DNA of 64,000 nt from Neobacillus cucumis (GCF_016107705.1 NZ_JAEHGC010000007.1:124001-188000); one strand, 5' to 3'; positions 16,944 to 26,939 are shown, counted from the first letter of the stretch. Numbers and translations are program-made. Notes: generated by a model not told the origin, from the sequence alone.

Positions 16944-17744
16944 TTAATTTTTTATTGTAAGGTTTACATTTCTTTTTACTCTAATGGTAATCACCCCAAG
17001 ACATAGAACCATTGAAACAAAGATGATGATCCCTACAATTTCAAAATCCAGTTCCACCAATGGGAAGAAAAACGTATAGGCTTCATAAAAGGAAACACCA
17101 TAGGCCAGGGCAACAATAATCCATCCCATCACGCTGGAAGCTCTCTGCCCCAACCGATTCGATTGGTTGACCATACGGAAGGCAACGAATGAGTCAATCG
17201 TATCGGTTACCATCATGCCAACCATAAAAACAATTCCGAGGATAAAAGGCATATATTTTCCTGAATTTCCTGCTGCGATGGCCCACATGGATGTTTGGCT
17301 AACTGTATCCGCAGCCAATGCAAATAATCCGCCAATAAGGATAACAATAAAGGGATTCGTCGTTTCTTTTACAGCGCGCGGGAGAAACCTCCCTTTTAAT
17401 CCACTAACCTGAAAATTTTGATCCGCTTTTCTGTTTGTCTTCAATAAATTATAGACATTTAATGTACCAATACTAAAAAGTGACAACACCGATATCCAGG
17501 TCACAAATGTATCTACATAAGCAGGGATCTTAAAATCCTTGATAAATACACCTAAAAGAACAGCCACACTTGCCACAACAAATCCATGCCCAAAAGAAAA
17601 TAGTGTCCCTACCCAGCGGGCAATCGGACTATTCATACGCAGATTATACCGTGTTAACCCATCAATACAGGCCAGGTGGTCGGCATCCAGTCCATGCCGA
17701 AGCCCCAGTACAAATACTAATAGAATTAATGAAAAGGTCTCCAT
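16944..17744 (-). CDS. HoxN/HupN/NixA-family nickel/cobalt permease
   Basis: The 266-residue polytopic membrane protein carries the family signature RHGLDADHLACIDGLTR near its N terminus (His-x4-Asp-His metal motif), then FSFGHGFVV and further hydrophobic helices. Such one-component permeases import Ni2+ or Co2+. As the last gene of a cobalamin operon under a B12 riboswitch, cobalt import is the likely job. I place the start at the ATG following TTGGAGGAAAAT, four codons inside a TTG-initiated frame. Confidence 0.85.
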   Translation of the reverse strand: METFSLILLVFVLGLRHGLDADHLACIDGLTRYNLRMNSPIARWVGTLFSFGHGFVVASVAVLLGVFIKDFKIPAYVDTFVTWISVLSLFSIGTLNVYNLLKTNRKADQNFQVSGLKGRFLPRAVKETTNPFIVILIGGLFALAADTVSQTSMWAIAAGNSGKYMPFILGIVFMVGMMVTDTIDSFVAFRMVNQSNRLGQRASSVMGWIIVALAYGVSFYEAYTFFFPLVELDFEIVGIIIFVSMVLCLGVITIRVKRNVNLTIKN

Positions 17745-17774
17745 ATTTTCCTCCAAATGATTATTCCTTTTTCC

Positions 17775-18410
17775 TCAATTTCCCCATGTTTCATGGAAGA
17801 TTAATTGCTGAAGGGATCGCCTTTTTTCCCATTTCACTTGCTCTAGTATCGGGGAGGATGGGTATTCATTTGTGTAGCCAATTGAAATTAAGGCAACAGG
17901 ATCGATATGCGGGGGAATTTGCAGGATGTCTCTTACATCATTTTTTTTATAAAAACTAACCCATCCCATAGCCAATCCTTCCGCACAAGTCGCAAGCCAC
18001 ATATTTTCAATGGCACACGCAACGGAAAGAATATCCGTTTCCGGTATTGAATTCCTTCCTAATACATGAGAACCGCCTCGTGTAGGATCACATGTGACAC
18101 AAATAGTCAATGGCGCTTGTTTTATCCCCTCAACCTTTAAACTTAAAAAATGCCCGGCACGTTCTTCCTCATAGTGAATGGCCAATGCTTTTCGCTCTTT
18201 TTCTGCTGCCCAGGCAAGTCTTTCTTTTATTTCTTTTGAGCTTACTAAGATAAAATTCCATGGTTGCATAAATCCTACTGATGGGGCATAATGTGCCGCT
18301 GTAAGTACACGATCGATAATTTCAGGAGAAATAGGGTCAGGAAGAAAACTCCGAACATCTCTTCTTTTAAAAATCACATTATAAATTGCACTTTTTTCTT
18401 CATTTTGCAT
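17775..18410 (-). CDS. bluB: 5,6-dimethylbenzimidazole synthase BluB
   Basis: The 211-residue flavoprotein of the nitroreductase fold has the BluB-specific stretches FKRRDVRSFLPDPI and YAPSVGFMQPWNF, which set it apart from ordinary nitroreductases. BluB cannibalises FMN with O2 to give the lower ligand of B12. Its position in the cobalamin operon with cobT, the enzyme that activates that ligand, supports this. The start is the ATG after AAGGAGGGAGGAG; a longer TTG-initiated frame would overlap the upstream pduX. Confidence 0.88.
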   Translation of the reverse strand: MQNEEKSAIYNVIFKRRDVRSFLPDPISPEIIDRVLTAAHYAPSVGFMQPWNFILVSSKEIKERLAWAAEKERKALAIHYEEERAGHFLSLKVEGIKQAPLTICVTCDPTRGGSHVLGRNSIPETDILSVACAIENMWLATCAEGLAMGWVSFYKKNDVRDILQIPPHIDPVALISIGYTNEYPSSPILEQVKWEKRRSLQQLIFHETWGN

Positions 18411-18426
18411 AAACGCTCCTCCCTCC

Positions 18427-19281
18427 TTATACAAATTTAAAAACTCCTATTTTTGTTTTTTTAACAATATTAGAAATTCGACTTGATATTTGTGAAATTA
18501 CCTCGTTTTGATTTGGTAGATTTCCATCTAGTAAAATTCCCATTACTGTTCCACTATGGGCAACAACAATCCCACCCTGATAGTCTTGAGCTAGTTTTTC
18601 AAATTCATAAAAAAATGGTTTTGGTAAGATTTTTTGATTCACACGTGCGCTCAGAGTTATTGCTTTACTAATCAAGGAAAAATCTCGCCTCCTAAACCCT
18701 TCCCGAATCAATTCGTATGCTTGTATAAAAATCGCATGATCTTGTCGTTTATATTTTTTTTCTAATTGATTAAATTGAACTGTATCAACTTCTCCCCCAA
18801 AATAGATTCCAACGAGATGAAATGAAGGATGCGTCCCAAAGCCTTCAATCAGTTCTCCATGAATATAGTCATAAGCAACGACCTCATCATACATGACTCC
18901 ATCGGTTGGCTCGATTTGCACCGCTATTGCTGAGATCATTTCTTTTGTTATTGGGAGTGAGTAACTATCAGCAATAGCCCTTATAGCCGCGACAATATCA
19001 GCGGAACTGCTCGCCATTCCTTTGCCGGAAGGAATATTGGAACGAATCTCTAGGCTGCCGCCGATAGGCAAATCAAACTGTTGAGTCAGCAGTTTTCCCG
19101 CTTTCAAAGCCTTTCCTTTTGAATCCACCACCGTTATCTCAGTAGCGGTAAGACTCGGGATAAAAACAGCCTCACTTTTCAAATGCGAGATGGGAAGCGT
19201 AATTAAAAATGGCCTTTCATCGATCATTCCTTGAACAAGTTCTCCGAACGTTCCGTGACAACTTCCTATGCCTATTCTCAT
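18427..19281 (-). CDS. pduX: L-threonine kinase PduX (GHMP kinase family)
   Basis: The 284-residue protein has the GHMP ATP-binding loop NIPSGKGMASSSADI (82-96), preceded by CHGTFGELVQG at the N terminus. It also has the PduX-type motifs VQIEPTDGVM and IVVAHSGTVMGILLDG. PduX makes L-threonine phosphate, the precursor of the aminopropanol linker of cobalamin. The operon lacks a CobD/CbiB pair here, so the product would feed enzymes encoded elsewhere. It lies directly upstream of bluB on the same transcript. Confidence 0.88.
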   Translation of the reverse strand: MRIGIGSCHGTFGELVQGMIDERPFLITLPISHLKSEAVFIPSLTATEITVVDSKGKALKAGKLLTQQFDLPIGGSLEIRSNIPSGKGMASSSADIVAAIRAIADSYSLPITKEMISAIAVQIEPTDGVMYDEVVAYDYIHGELIEGFGTHPSFHLVGIYFGGEVDTVQFNQLEKKYKRQDHAIFIQAYELIREGFRRRDFSLISKAITLSARVNQKILPKPFFYEFEKLAQDYQGGIVVAHSGTVMGILLDGNLPNQNEVISQISSRISNIVKKTKIGVFKFV

Positions 19282-19327
19282 TTAGAAAGCTCCCATACAC
19301 CTAATCTACTAATTCTTCCAATTTTTC

Positions 19328-19897
19328 TTACAACCAAACTGTCTTTTCTTGATAGGATGTTCGAGCTGGTACCTTGATTTTTTTAACGGCTTCATCATCC
19401 GGGTACCCAATAAAAAGATTTCCGATTATTTTTTTGTTTTTCGGTGAACCAATAAAGTCATACATCCGGTGATCCCCTACCAGTCCTACGCCCCTTGTTC
19501 TCCAAACAAAACCCAATCCCAATTCTCTTGCAGCAAGCCACATGGAATGAATCGCACAGCATACCGCGTACTCATTGTCCCGTGATGCCTCCTCATCCCC
19601 TGGTACCATGTCGGCTGTCACAACGATGTGAACTGGTGTCGTTTTCAATACCTTTAAAGAACTCTCTACTAAATGGGGTTTGGTTGGAAACCGCCCTTGC
19701 AAATATTCAGTGGCCATAATTTCATAACGTTTTTTGGCTTCTCCTTTTATTACATAAAAGCTCCACGGTTCTCTCATTCGATCATTTGGAGCCCATGTTG
19801 CTGCATCTAATAGTGTGTTAATTTTTTCATCTTCGACTTCTTTTTGGGCATAATCCCGAATGGCTCTCCGATTTTTAATTTCTGCAATTATCGACAT
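19328..19897 (-). CDS. Nitroreductase-family flavoprotein in the cobalamin operon (CbiY-like position)
   Basis: The 189-residue protein starts MSIIAEIKNRRAIRDY and has the flavin-binding signature WAPNDRMREPWSF and GLGFVWRTRGVG of FMN nitroreductases. It is distinct from the BluB two genes downstream. The Bacillus megaterium cobI operon also carries an undefined gene, cbiY, after the SUMT gene. The start codon is one base after the SUMT stop (TAG-A-ATG), with GGGAGAG upstream. A role in reducing cobalt-corrinoid or in flavin supply is inference. Confidence 0.7.
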   Translation of the reverse strand: MSIIAEIKNRRAIRDYAQKEVEDEKINTLLDAATWAPNDRMREPWSFYVIKGEAKKRYEIMATEYLQGRFPTKPHLVESSLKVLKTTPVHIVVTADMVPGDEEASRDNEYAVCCAIHSMWLAARELGLGFVWRTRGVGLVGDHRMYDFIGSPKNKKIIGNLFIGYPDDEAVKKIKVPARTSYQEKTVWL

Positions 19898-19898
19898 T

Positions 19899-20684
19899 CT
19901 ACTCTCTCCCAGCAATCACTTCGATTTTTTCTTCCTGTTCTTGAAACCATTTTATTTTTTCCCGAACCTTAACTACATCACCGACTAAAACAATAGCCGG
20001 ATGGGTGATACCCGCTTTTGAAGCAAGTTCCTCTATATTAATTAAATTTCCGGTAATCGTCTTTTGCTGTGCAGTTGTTCCCCATTGAATAATGGCTGCT
20101 GGAGTAAGAGGGTTTTTTCCATGATCGATTAATTGAGAACAAATATAATTTAAATTTCCAATTCCCATATAAAAAGCAATCGTATCGATTCCTTGGGCAA
20201 GAGCTTTCCAATTTAAATGGTCTTCTTCCTTTTCAGCCCGGCCGTGACCGGTAACGATTGCAAACGAAGATGCATAATCGCGATGGGTAACGGGAATTCC
20301 TGCATAGGCAGGGGCAGCGATTCCAGAAGTAATTCCTGGCACAATTTCGTATTGTATTTCATGATTAGCTAACACTTCCGCCTCTTCCCCAACACGGCCA
20401 AATATACATGGGTCGCCACCCTTTAATCTAGTAACAACCTTTCCTTCAGATGCTTTTTCAATCAAGAGCTCATGAATTTGGTCTTGAATGAGTTGATGTT
20501 TTCCTGGAAGCTTTCCGCAAAAAATGAGCTCTGCCCCATCTTTGGCATATTGCAGCAGGGCCTCATTCACTAAACGGTCATATAAAATAACATCCGCTTT
20601 TTGGATGCACTCCACCCCATAAACGGTAATGAGCTTCGGGTCTCCTGGTCCCGCGCCAACAAGATACACTTTTCCTTTTGTCAT
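19899..20684 (-). CDS. cobA: Uroporphyrinogen-III C-methyltransferase (SUMT)
   Basis: The 261-residue protein has the SUMT signature VYLVGAGPGDPKLITVYGVE, LYDRLVNEALL, the GGDPCIFGR loop and GITSGIAAPAYAGIP. It adds two methyl groups from SAM to uroporphyrinogen III to make precorrin-2, the entry to cobalamin and siroheme. In the Bacillus megaterium operon the same enzyme is called CysG-A. No siroheme synthase domain is fused. It follows cobT by 22 bases. Confidence 0.93.
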   Translation of the reverse strand: MTKGKVYLVGAGPGDPKLITVYGVECIQKADVILYDRLVNEALLQYAKDGAELIFCGKLPGKHQLIQDQIHELLIEKASEGKVVTRLKGGDPCIFGRVGEEAEVLANHEIQYEIVPGITSGIAAPAYAGIPVTHRDYASSFAIVTGHGRAEKEEDHLNWKALAQGIDTIAFYMGIGNLNYICSQLIDHGKNPLTPAAIIQWGTTAQQKTITGNLINIEELASKAGITHPAIVLVGDVVKVREKIKWFQEQEEKIEVIAGRE

Positions 20685-20706
20685 GTTCTATCTCCTTTTA
20701 CCGTTA

Positions 20707-21744
20707 CTATTTAGAAATTCCTGCAGATGTAAAAGTGGCCATTTCTTTCAGCATCAAAGTGGCTGATTGTAAAATTGGAAAGGCAACAGCTGCCCCGCTT
20801 CCTTCGCCTAAACGTAAATCAAGATCAAGAATAGGCTCCTTTCCCAGTAACTGAAGGGCTTTTTTGTGTCCTGGTTCAACTGAACGATGCCCGGCAATCA
20901 TATAATCACTCGCTGTGCTGCAAATTTCTTTTGCCAATAGTGCTGATATCGTACAGATAAACCCATCTAAAAGAATCGGAACCCGGTTTGCTGCTGCTGC
21001 TAACATCGCACCCGTCATTCCTGCGATTTCCAATCCACCCAATTTTGCCAAAATATCAATGGGATCGTTCCGGTCAGGTTTTCTTTCTTTTAATGCTTGT
21101 TCAATCACATCTTGCTTATGGATAACCTTTTCTGCTGCAATTCCAGTACCCCTGCCGACAAGTTCTCTGACATCTTGACCGCTTAATACCGCTAAAATCG
21201 CGCTGCTTGGAGTCGTATTACCAATTCCCATTTCACCTAGAATTAAGCATTTGCTTCCTTTTTGAATCATGTTTTCGGCTCTTTCAAAACCAACCGCAAT
21301 CGCTTTTTCTACCTCTATTCTTGTCATGGCATCCTGTTTGCAAAAATTCGCTGTGCCATACCTCACTTTCCGATTTACTACACCTTCTGCTTCAATATCT
21401 GCTGCAACTCCGATATCCACCACTTCAAAGGCAGCGCCGATTTGTTTGCTAAAGACATTGATAGCCGCACCGCTGTTTAAAAAGTTCATAACCATTTGTA
21501 AAGTAACTTCCTGCGGAAAAGCGGATACCCTTTCTTCAACTACACCGTGGTCCGCCGCAAACACAATCACCCCTGGCGGTGATACACTAGGAAATGGTTC
21601 GGAGGTCATTTCTGCCAGCAGAACTGCCATTTCTTCTAATCTCCCTAAACTCCCCGGAGGTTTCGTTAACGTATCAATATATTCACGAACCTTTTGACCC
21701 GCTTCTTGATCTAACGGCTGAGTCTTGGAAATGGTATCAATCAT
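20707..21744 (-). CDS. cobT: Nicotinate-nucleotide--dimethylbenzimidazole phosphoribosyltransferase CobT
   Basis: The 345-residue enzyme shows TKPPGSLGRLEE, FAADHGVVEERVSAFP, GEMGIGNTTPSSAI and the catalytic-glutamate segment LRLGEGSGAAVAFP. It transfers phosphoribose from NaMN to dimethylbenzimidazole, activating the lower ligand made by BluB of the same operon. The start overlaps the cbiA stop by four bases (ATGA), giving translational coupling. Confidence 0.95.
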   Translation of the reverse strand: MIDTISKTQPLDQEAGQKVREYIDTLTKPPGSLGRLEEMAVLLAEMTSEPFPSVSPPGVIVFAADHGVVEERVSAFPQEVTLQMVMNFLNSGAAINVFSKQIGAAFEVVDIGVAADIEAEGVVNRKVRYGTANFCKQDAMTRIEVEKAIAVGFERAENMIQKGSKCLILGEMGIGNTTPSSAILAVLSGQDVRELVGRGTGIAAEKVIHKQDVIEQALKERKPDRNDPIDILAKLGGLEIAGMTGAMLAAAANRVPILLDGFICTISALLAKEICSTASDYMIAGHRSVEPGHKKALQLLGKEPILDLDLRLGEGSGAAVAFPILQSATLMLKEMATFTSAGISK

Positions 21745-23120
21745 TGTGATATCCTCCTGTTTTGAAACTCCTTACATTTCTTAATCCAGTTTTCTACCAG
21801 GCGAGGACAAGATCCAAAATGGAAGTGAGTATAACCCGCAATTAAATTCCCGTGCATATACCCCTCTTGTTTGAAGCCGCGCATTGCCTTTGTTTGATAG
21901 GCATGCTGAATTTCCTTTGTTGGCTGAAAGGTTGAATAATGAAACTCATGGCCCCTGGCTGTCAAATTCCCCTCTAATAGGAAATTTCCTTCTTCCGGTG
22001 TGATTTCACGATATCCTAAGGCAGCCAACCTTGATTGCATTTTCACTTTGCCCGGGATGATTCCAACCATTTCATAGTTTTTTTCATCCGTAGTTTCAAT
22101 CGACTCGGTTAAATACATAAAGCCGCCGCATTCAGCCAATGTTGGTGTGCCCTTTTCAATCGCTGTCCGAATCGATTGTTTGACCTTTGTTTTTTCTTGA
22201 AGAACTGCTGCAAATTCTTCTGGAAAGCCGCCGCCGATGTACAAACCATCCACATTGTCCGGAATCGTTTCACCCTTTAACGGAGAGAATTCTATTAACT
22301 CTGCTCCGAATGCCTCTAACAATTCAAAGTTTTCCTGATAATAAAAATTGAATGCCGCATCTCTTGCAACGGCGATTCGTACTTTATTCTTTCCCCTTCT
22401 CTTAAACTGGGATTCTTTTATTTCCAAAGGTGAAGCCTTCGCCACTTCATAGAGGGAGTCCACATCGATTGTTTCAAGAACCAAGTCACCCAGTTGATTA
22501 AAAAACGAATCTAGTTCTCCTCGTTCCACTGAGGGGATCAAGCCAAGATGCCGCTCGGGGATGGCAAGATTGGAATCCTTTTGTAAATACCCAAGGACCG
22601 GTATGCCGCATTCTTGTTCGATGGCTGTTTTAACGATTTTGTAATGCCCCTCACTGCCAACCCGATTGGCGATCACACCGACAATATTAGCTTCTCCTAA
22701 AAATACTTGAAATCCCTTTACAATGGCGGCAGCGCTTCGGGCCATACTGGAACAATTGACGACAAGCACTACTGGACTTTCCGAAATGATACTGATTTCT
22801 GCAGTCGAACCACGATTATTCATTGGGTTTTTACCGTCATAAAAACCCATTACACCTTCAATAATCGAAATGTCCGCTCCATCACTTGCCCGGATCACAA
22901 TCTCCTTTACCATCTCTTGATCCAGCATCCAGCTATCAATATTTCTGGATATTCTCCCGGTAACAGCCGTATGGTATGTCGGGTCAATATAATCGGGTCC
23001 ACATTTAAACCCCTGAACAATATAACCCTTTTTTCTTAATGCCGACATCAGCCCGATTGTTAAGGTTGTTTTTCCAACCCCGCTGCCTGTTCCGGCAATG
23101 ACAAGTCTGCAACTAGACAT
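21741..23120 (-). CDS. cbiA: Cobyrinate a,c-diamide synthase CbiA
   Basis: The 459-residue protein has an N-terminal P-loop ATPase domain (AGTGSGVGKTTLT, residues 10-22). A C-terminal glutamine amidotransferase domain carries the triad Cys in LAECGGFMYL and His in GYTHFHFGSCP. It amidates side chains a and c of cobyrinate with glutamine and ATP. It sits 18 bases after cbiG and is coupled to cobT. Confidence 0.95.
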   Translation of the reverse strand: MSSCRLVIAGTGSGVGKTTLTIGLMSALRKKGYIVQGFKCGPDYIDPTYHTAVTGRISRNIDSWMLDQEMVKEIVIRASDGADISIIEGVMGFYDGKNPMNNRGSTAEISIISESPVVLVVNCSSMARSAAAIVKGFQVFLGEANIVGVIANRVGSEGHYKIVKTAIEQECGIPVLGYLQKDSNLAIPERHLGLIPSVERGELDSFFNQLGDLVLETIDVDSLYEVAKASPLEIKESQFKRRGKNKVRIAVARDAAFNFYYQENFELLEAFGAELIEFSPLKGETIPDNVDGLYIGGGFPEEFAAVLQEKTKVKQSIRTAIEKGTPTLAECGGFMYLTESIETTDEKNYEMVGIIPGKVKMQSRLAALGYREITPEEGNFLLEGNLTARGHEFHYSTFQPTKEIQHAYQTKAMRGFKQEGYMHGNLIAGYTHFHFGSCPRLVENWIKKCKEFQNRRISQ

Positions 23121-23138
23121 GAAATCCCCTCCCTTAAC

Positions 23139-24260
23139 TTAATTTGGAATGATTGCAACGGAAATCGTCACATTTCCTGATATCTTTTTGACCAGCTCTA
23201 ATTTTTCTGCACCGCTATACAATAATGCAGCGGGTTCACTCACTCCATATGCACCTGTATATTTAAAAACAGTTTCTGATGGCATTTCCATTTTAACTGA
23301 ATTTAGTTCTGCTGTTGTGAAATAGATAAACTCCCAATTGTTTTTACTGGCAACTTGAAGCAACCCGGCTTCATCTTTTTTTATATCAATCGTGCAAATG
23401 GCTTTAACACTTTTTTTTGAAAACTGTAATTCCTTCAATGTTTCTTCAATAACCGCTTCTATTTCCTCTGTTGTTGTCCCGCGGTTACAGCCGATACCAA
23501 GGACAATTACCTTCGGGCGATATAACACTCCATTATGTAAAATCTCATGTTCTTCTTCCGAAAGCTTCCGATGTGTAATGACCAGAGCGGCATCCGGTCC
23601 CGCTTCCAAGGCTCCATCAATTGAATCGTAAACCTTAATATTTTCCGGAATGGAAGGTCCATAATGCCACCATTCTTTTTCCCCTGACTCTTGGACGACT
23701 GCAATCTTTTCTTCATTCACGACTGCAGCACTTACAGGGGTCAGCTTTTCTGAGGAGTCCCATACCCAGCCAAACCGTTTCCCAAACAAATCAACTGGAA
23801 TTGTTCCCTGTACATCAGAAGCGGTGGTTATAATCGGACGTGCTTTAAGAGCGGCAGCTACCTCTTTGGTTAATTCATTGGCACCGCCAATGTGCCCCGA
23901 CAAGACGCTGATTACATGTTCCCCTTTATCGTCAATGACAACCACACCGGGATCGGTTTTCTTATCCTTTAATAGTGGCGCAATCATTCGGACAACTGCA
24001 CCAAGCGAAATAATAATAATCAGTCCCTGATAAGCTTGGAAAAGGGATGGCAGCAGCAGGCGGACACTTCCGGTAAACATTTGAATGTCCTTCGCCGCTT
24101 CATCCCCTTTTTCAAATTTGCTCATATAGTAGACATCTGCATTTTGAAAAGAAGACCCAAGCTTTCGTGCCAGTTCAACTCCATGCTTCGTGATGGCAAC
24201 AATCGCATAATTACCCTTCTGCTCAATTGCAGACACTTTTTCTTCTTGAAGCTCAATCAT
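23139..24260 (-). CDS. cbiG: Cobalt-precorrin-5A hydrolase CbiG
   Basis: The 373-residue protein opens the delta-lactone of cobalt-precorrin-5A and releases acetaldehyde. Visible family features are AIVAITKHGVELARKLG, the glycine-rich GLIIIISLGAVVRMIAPLL with VLSGHIGGANELT, and the C-terminal GIGCNRGTTTEEIEAVIEE. It contains both N-terminal, central and C-terminal CbiG parts and is not fused to a methyltransferase. Start overlaps the cbiF stop by four bases. Confidence 0.95.
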   Translation of the reverse strand: MIELQEEKVSAIEQKGNYAIVAITKHGVELARKLGSSFQNADVYYMSKFEKGDEAAKDIQMFTGSVRLLLPSLFQAYQGLIIIISLGAVVRMIAPLLKDKKTDPGVVVIDDKGEHVISVLSGHIGGANELTKEVAAALKARPIITTASDVQGTIPVDLFGKRFGWVWDSSEKLTPVSAAVVNEEKIAVVQESGEKEWWHYGPSIPENIKVYDSIDGALEAGPDAALVITHRKLSEEEHEILHNGVLYRPKVIVLGIGCNRGTTTEEIEAVIEETLKELQFSKKSVKAICTIDIKKDEAGLLQVASKNNWEFIYFTTAELNSVKMEMPSETVFKYTGAYGVSEPAALLYSGAEKLELVKKISGNVTISVAIIPN

Positions 24261-25033
24261 TTAGACTCCACCCCCCGGCGGAATCCGTGCGTAAAGGTTT
24301 TATCGTAGAGCTTCGAACGGTAATTTTGGTCATGAATGTTTTCATCAAGTGCCCAACCCGCTAAAATCATTGCCTGTTTTCGAATCCCGTTTGCCCGCAT
24401 ATCTTCATCTAAACGTTCCAAGGTGGACCTGACAATTTTTTCATCCGGCCACGATGCCTTATAAACGACAGCAACCGGAGTATCCTTGCTCCAACCTGCC
24501 TCTGTCAATTCCTTTACCAGCTTTTTCGTTAAGGTCGCACTTAAGAAAAGAGCGATTGTACAATGATGTTTTGCCAAATCGGCAAGCTTTTCACGTTCCG
24601 GTACAGGAGTCCTGCCTTCGGCCCTTGTTAAAATGAGGGTTTGCGTTAAATCAGGAATGGTCAATTCGGCCTGCGCCGCTGCCGCTGCTGCAAACACGGA
24701 GCTGACACCGGGAACAATCTCAACGTCAATTCCTTTCTTTTTCAAAAGCACCATTTGCTCCATTATGGCACCATATACAGCCGGGTCCCCGGTGTGAACA
24801 CGAACCACCTTTTTGCCTTGATGAATTCGACTCACCATGATATCAACCATTTCCTCCAAATGCATACCTGCCGTTTTCATCACTTCTGCAGAAGGTTTTG
24901 CTTTGGCAATTAATTCTTCGTTGACTAATGAATCCGCATATAGAACCACATCTGCTTCCAGAAGGTGTTGAAGTCCTTTTACTGTGATTAAATCCGGATC
25001 TCCGGGTCCTGCCCCAATGATGTATAGCTTCAT
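24257..25033 (-). CDS. cbiF: Cobalt-precorrin-4 C11-methyltransferase CbiF
   Basis: The 258-residue tetrapyrrole methylase has YIIGAGPGDPDLITVKGL, the GDPAVYGAIMEQ SAM loop and VPGVSSVFAAAAAAQAEL. In the anaerobic pathway it methylates C11 of cobalt-precorrin-4. Both ends overlap neighbours by four bases (cbiL upstream, cbiG downstream). Confidence 0.95.
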   Translation of the reverse strand: MKLYIIGAGPGDPDLITVKGLQHLLEADVVLYADSLVNEELIAKAKPSAEVMKTAGMHLEEMVDIMVSRIHQGKKVVRVHTGDPAVYGAIMEQMVLLKKKGIDVEIVPGVSSVFAAAAAAQAELTIPDLTQTLILTRAEGRTPVPEREKLADLAKHHCTIALFLSATLTKKLVKELTEAGWSKDTPVAVVYKASWPDEKIVRSTLERLDEDMRANGIRKQAMILAGWALDENIHDQNYRSKLYDKTFTHGFRRGVESK

Positions 25034-25731
25034 TTTCTCACCACCATTAATGTTAAGTATTCAAGCTCTGCTCCTTCAAGCTCGTCAGCCCGCCAAATAA
25101 TCTCTTCATTTGATGTTACCTTTGTGACAACGGAGGCTTTGTGAACTAAGTCCAAATCTCGTAATACCTCAAGCATTAGATCGATTACTTTTGCTACTTT
25201 AATAAAAATAACACAATCATTGTCCTCAATTACTTTTTTCATGGTTTCATAGTCATCACGAGCCGGAACGATTGCCACATGCTCGTCACCGTCGGCTAAA
25301 GGAATTCCCAGCCTTGAAGCCGCTCCATTTATCGAAGAGATTCCCGGGACCACTTCAATGGGTACTTCCGGATGTGTCTCTTGCATTAACCGCATCATAT
25401 GTATAAAGGTACTGTATAAAAGTGGATCTCCTTCCGTTACAAAGGCTACATCTTTTCCTTCCTGAAGCTTCTCCCAAACACTTTCCACGGTTTCAGTCCA
25501 TTTTCTTTCCAATGTACTAGCATCTTTTGTCATCGGGAACACAAGTCCCAGCATTTCTTTTTCATGCGGCTGAAAATAAACATCGATAATGCGATGTGCA
25601 TAACTTTTACTGCCTTTTTGTTTCTTTGGATAGGCAATAACAGGTGATTCCTTTAATTTTCGAAATGCCTTCACGGTGATGAGCTCCGGGTCCCCCGGGC
25701 CAACTCCTAAGCCGTATAATGTACCAAGCAT
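25030..25731 (-). CDS. cbiL: Cobalt-factor II C20-methyltransferase CbiL
   Basis: A 233-residue tetrapyrrole methylase with LYGLGVGPGDPELITVKAFRKL and FVTEGDPLLYSTFIHMM, the CbiL-type variant of the SAM loop. It methylates C20 of cobalt-factor II. The start is the ATG with AAGGAAGGGG upstream, eight codons inside a longer frame that overlaps cbiET. It is coupled to cbiF by a four-base overlap. Confidence 0.93.
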   Translation of the reverse strand: MLGTLYGLGVGPGDPELITVKAFRKLKESPVIAYPKKQKGSKSYAHRIIDVYFQPHEKEMLGLVFPMTKDASTLERKWTETVESVWEKLQEGKDVAFVTEGDPLLYSTFIHMMRLMQETHPEVPIEVVPGISSINGAASRLGIPLADGDEHVAIVPARDDYETMKKVIEDNDCVIFIKVAKVIDLMLEVLRDLDLVHKASVVTKVTSNEEIIWRADELEGAELEYLTLMVVRK

Positions 25732-25733
25732 CT

Positions 25734-26939
25734 TTATTCCCCTTCCTTGCGCCATGCTTCTATGATATAAATTGGATTTAACGCATCAAATCTAGTAAGA
25801 TTCAAGATTGGCTTACTTCTTGAAATTTGTGCAAGAGTTATCGCTGTATCAAATCCCCGCTTCTTGAATGCATGCATGGCTTCCGATAGATTTTCAATTG
25901 TAACGGCATTCAGGACGATGCGCCCGTCCGCTCGAAGTCTTCTGCAGCAAATATCAAGGATATCTCCCATCCCTCCTGCGGTTCCGCCGATAAATACGGC
26001 ATCCGGATCTGGGAACGTGTCCAAACCTTCGGGGGCCTTCGCATGGATGAGCGTTGCATCGACACGAAACTTAACTAGATTTTGTGTGCAGTTTTCCAAA
26101 TCTCCTTCGTTTTTCTCAATCGCAAAGATTTGTCCTTCCCTGGCGATTTTAGCTGATTCAATCGCAACTGAGCCAGTACAGGTACCAATATCCCAAACAA
26201 TACTGTCTTCTTTTAAATGAAGGGCACTGATGCTTAAAGTTCGAATCTCTTTTTTCGTGATTAAGCCTTTATCCGGCTTTCGTTGAAAAAATTCTTCATC
26301 GTTTATACCGATGGACCATTGTGGAGTTTTACCTGTTTTCTTTAAAACCAAGACATTTAGCGGTGAAAACTCGGCATCCTGCATTTCCTCCAAGCTAAAC
26401 CAACGGCATCGTTCATTTTGGCCGCCCAGGTTCTCTCCTACAAACGCCTTATATTCATCCATCGCAAAAGATAGCAAGTACTGTGCGATTTTATTCGGTG
26501 AATTTTCCATATCGGTTAAAATGGCGACTTTTTCTTTTCCATCAATCCGTTGTGCCAGCCCTTTCATGCTTCTTCCATGAACACTCGTAAAGTATGCGTC
26601 TTGCCATCTTTCTCCCATTTTGGCAAACGCAAGCTGGACAGAGCTTAAATGAGGATAAATTTCCAAATCGATTTTTGAAGATAAGTAGCCGCCGATTCCA
26701 AAAAATAACGGATCTCCAGATGCCAGAAGGACAACATTTTTCATCTCCGTTTTCAAACGGTCAACAAGCGAAGAAAGGCCGCCCTCAATTACGATTTTTT
26801 CGCCTTGGTATTCCGGAAAAAAGCCAAGTTGACGCTTTCCTCCTATTAAAATATCACTCTCATCAATCCACTTTTCATACATGGGAAGCAGACTTAACTT
26901 CCCTTCATCCCCAATGCCAATCATTTTAACCGATGCCAT
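25734..26939 (-). CDS. cbiET: Fused CbiE-CbiT: cobalt-precorrin C5/C15 methyltransferase and C12 decarboxylase
   Basis: The 401-residue protein has two parts. Residues 1 to ~200 are the CbiE methylase ([27 protein letters not shown]). Residues ~210-401 are CbiT ([46 protein letters not shown]). The fusion occurs in Bacillus megaterium and resembles aerobic CobL. The start overlaps the cbiD stop by 14 bases. Confidence 0.95.
   Translation of the reverse strand: MASVKMIGIGDEGKLSLLPMYEKWIDESDILIGGKRQLGFFPEYQGEKIVIEGGLSSLVDRLKTEMKNVVLLASGDPLFFGIGGYLSSKIDLEIYPHLSSVQLAFAKMGERWQDAYFTSVHGRSMKGLAQRIDGKEKVAILTDMENSPNKIAQYLLSFAMDEYKAFVGENLGGQNERCRWFSLEEMQDAEFSPLNVLVLKKTGKTPQWSIGINDEEFFQRKPDKGLITKKEIRTLSISALHLKEDSIVWDIGTCTGSVAIESAKIAREGQIFAIEKNEGDLENCTQNLVKFRVDATLIHAKAPEGLDTFPDPDAVFIGGTAGGMGDILDICCRRLRADGRIVLNAVTIENLSEAMHAFKKRGFDTAITLAQISRSKPILNLTRFDALNPIYIIEAWRKEGE

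Noticed and set aside
19328..19897. Second BluB
   Set aside because: It lacks the BluB-specific FKRRDVRSF and GFMQPWNF segments and fits general nitroreductases instead.
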